DNA from: LMUY01 sp964235495
GTDB lineage: Bacteria; Pseudomonadota; Alphaproteobacteria; Acetobacterales; Acetobacteraceae
Length of the DNA stretch: 64,000 bases
Assembly (NCBI GenBank): GCA_964235495.1
Contig: CAXSAX010000015.1
Location: 1 to 64,000, forward strand
Direction: 5' to 3'
Positions 62,596 through 64,000 of this stretch are shown here, one piece after another. Numbering within the stretch: position 1 is the stretch's first letter; the number at the start of each line of letters is the position of its first letter. A program made the translations under genes and the position numbers. Under the pieces are notes generated by a model. The model had not been told where the DNA came from and made no database searches. It saw only the letters and a program-made list of their open reading frames with translations.

Positions 62596-64000
62596 ATGGA
62601 AACTATACACCCAGCCCGCTCCCGCGAGAACAACTTGGGGGCGATACGCCTATTCGCAGCGTTGCTGGTCATCTACGGCCATGGTCAGGACATGAAGGGC
62701 GCGCCGACGCCCATCCTGTGGGACGTGTCCGTCTCCAGCATCGGACTCGACCTGTTCTTCTGCCTGAGCGGCTACCTGATTTATGACAGCTGGCTGCGCG
62801 ATCCCAGGCTCGGCGCCTTCCTTGCCAAGCGCGCGCTGCGCATCTTCCCGGGGCTGGCGGTCTGCGTGCTGTTCTGCACCTTCGTCGTGGGCCCTGCCGC
62901 CACCGCCCTGCCGCTGCGCGACTATTTCGGCCATCACGGCACCTGGCAGTTCCTGCTCAACATCGCGCTCTACCTCAAGCTCACCCTGCCCGGCGTGTTC
63001 ACCCACCGGCTGCTCGGCAGTGCGGTGAACGGCTCGCTGTGGAGCCTGTTCCCGGAAACGCTGTGCTACCTGGCCGTGCCCCTGGTCTGGCTGTGCGTCG
63101 CCTGGGGACGCGGCGCGCTGCTGCTGGCCATCATGGGCACGTGCGGCGCCGGCGGGCTCTACATGTTTGCCTATCACCCGACCGGCTACGGCCTCATCTA
63201 CAGCGCCGATCCGAAATACGTGCTGGTCCAGGTACCGTTCTTTATGGCCGGCGCGTTCTGGCGCCAGGTGCAGCTGCGCCTCCCCCGGCTGTTCCGGCTT
63301 GACGCGGCGGTGGCGCTGACGGCCGCGACGTTCCTGCTGCCTACGCTGGTTGGCGGCAGCAGCACCCCTTTCCGCTGGCTGACGCTGTCCTACGTCGTCA
63401 TCGCCTTCGGCAGCGAGTCCACCCCGCTGCTGCGCCGCGCCACGCGCTTCGGGGACCTGTCCTACGGCGCCTACCTCTACGCCTTCCCGATTCAGCAGCT
63501 GGTGCTGGACCATGTCCACGGCTTTGCCACCACCATCGCCACCGGAGCCACGGTCGCGGTGGCGATGGCGTCCTGGCACCTGGTCGAACGCCCGGCGCTG
63601 CAACTGAAGCCTCAGAGCGGCAGGCGGCTGGAGGCAGAGCTGGGGATGCCCGCCACCGTTGCGGCCAGCGTGCGGGCTTCGGTGGCCCAGCGGCCGGACT
63701 GGCGAGCAACCGGGCGGGCAACGGTGCGGCTGCTGGGTGGCACGCCTTTGTTGCCCGGGGTCGCCGCGCTGTTGTGCCTGGCCGCGTACGCGGGGCAGCT
63801 CGGCCTTGGGCACTGGCAATTGGACGAGTACGTCCTGTTCCATAAGCTGCAAAGCTTGGGGTGGCAGGCGCTGCTGCCCCGCCTTGCGGTTTCGCCCTAC
63901 CCATTCTCAGAGCTGCTGCTGTTCCTCTACGGCACGGCCGTGCTTGAGTCTGGCAGCCCGCTGGTGGTCCCGTTCCTGGCGGCGCTCTGGGCCGGCATGC
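62596..64000 (+). CDS. Acyltransferase-3 fused to GT-C-like membrane domain (3' end outside window)
   Basis: 468 codons are in the window; the frame is open at the edge. Residues 10-340 are an acyltransferase-3 domain: RLFAALLVIYGHGQ with the catalytic His29, FFCLSGYLIYDSWL, GSLWSLFPETL and ending SWHLVERPALQL. After a linker (residues 340-375) a new membrane region begins (PGVAALLCLAAYAGQLG, DEYVLF, then SPYPFSELLLFLYG), similar to the start of GT-C-type sugar transferases. Start ATG 62596; 106 bp of unassigned sequence precedes it. It may O-acylate, and also glycosylate, a glycan on the periplasmic face. Confidence 0.8.
   Translation, partial: METIHPARSRENNLGAIRLFAALLVIYGHGQDMKGAPTPILWDVSVSSIGLDLFFCLSGYLIYDSWLRDPRLGAFLAKRALRIFPGLAVCVLFCTFVVGPAATALPLRDYFGHHGTWQFLLNIALYLKLTLPGVFTHRLLGSAVNGSLWSLFPETLCYLAVPLVWLCVAWGRGALLLAIMGTCGAGGLYMFAYHPTGYGLIYSADPKYVLVQVPFFMAGAFWRQVQLRLPRLFRLDAAVALTAATFLLPTLVGGSSTPFRWLTLSYVVIAFGSESTPLLRRATRFGDLSYGAYLYAFPIQQLVLDHVHGFATTIATGATVAVAMASWHLVERPALQLKPQSGRRLEAELGMPATVAASVRASVAQRPDWRATGRATVRLLGGTPLLPGVAALLCLAAYAGQLGLGHWQLDEYVLFHKLQSLGWQALLPRLAVSPYPFSELLLFLYGTAVLESGSPLVVPFLAALWAGM

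Overview
The window is a very GC-rich, densely packed bacterial chromosome segment. Gene families and the order ffh-rpsP-rimM-trmD-rplS-leuC-leuD-leuB point to an alphaproteobacterium, most likely an Acetobacteraceae-like member of the Rhodospirillales. That placement is inference from gene content. No phage, plasmid, integrase, transposase or CRISPR array is visible.

Layout. 1-4.7 kb: 3' part of a squalene/phytoene synthase-family gene, an Fe-type superoxide dismutase, a tiny lipoprotein, an ABC-F ATPase and a cytochrome P450. 4.8-8.2 kb: two paralogous, lower-GC DUF4214-like repeat proteins made by a tandem duplication that also copied a 77-bp upstream block. 8.2-14.2 kb: malate synthase G, then a leftward sulfur set (Rrf2 regulator, 1-Cys peroxiredoxin, sulfite reductase, FdhD), divergent from cysteine synthase. 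14.3-20.8 kb: a translationally coupled run of cysK, a nucleotide-transferase-like glycosyltransferase, a GT-C membrane glycosyltransferase, a radical SAM/SPASM protein, a GT2 and a DUF2147 protein, then a GT4. 20.8-25.1 kb: an SbmA/YddA-like ABC exporter, a DUF3253 protein, an unknown protein and a glycine-rich protein with a PEP-CTERM-like tail. 25.1-30.7 kb: a sugar ABC importer and an SDR enzyme. 31-37.7 kb: DUF429 protein, GDP-mannose supply (ManC-type), Gmd and Rmd for GDP-D-rhamnose, an HpnL-like membrane protein and an OmpA-family protein. 37.7-45.7 kb: PAP2 phosphatase, a secreted pentapeptide-repeat protein, SRP and ribosome genes, leuCDB and tRNA-Arg. 45.7-64 kb: a polysaccharide island of very large multi-domain glycosyltransferases and methyltransferases, a decayed gene, a lower-GC membrane protein and an acyltransferase/GT-C fusion cut by the window edge.

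How the parts may work together. ManC, Gmd and Rmd can supply GDP-mannose and GDP-D-rhamnose. The island, with its double GT4 protein, multi-GT2 proteins and a terminal methyltransferase, looks able to assemble and possibly cap a surface glycan from such donors. The sulfur genes around the Rrf2 regulator form a coherent cysteine/sulfite module.

Most notable non-standard structure: (1) four copies of a roughly 105-115 bp multi-hairpin intergenic repeat whose arms covary between copies; (2) the 77-bp block upstream of the duplicated DUF4214-like genes, 95 percent identical while the coding sequences have diverged; (3) the radical SAM/glycosyltransferase operon, whose product I cannot name; (4) the modular glycan island with shared WY repeats; and (5) a pseudogene remnant at 60.6-60.96 kb that is readable in one frame through a single stop.
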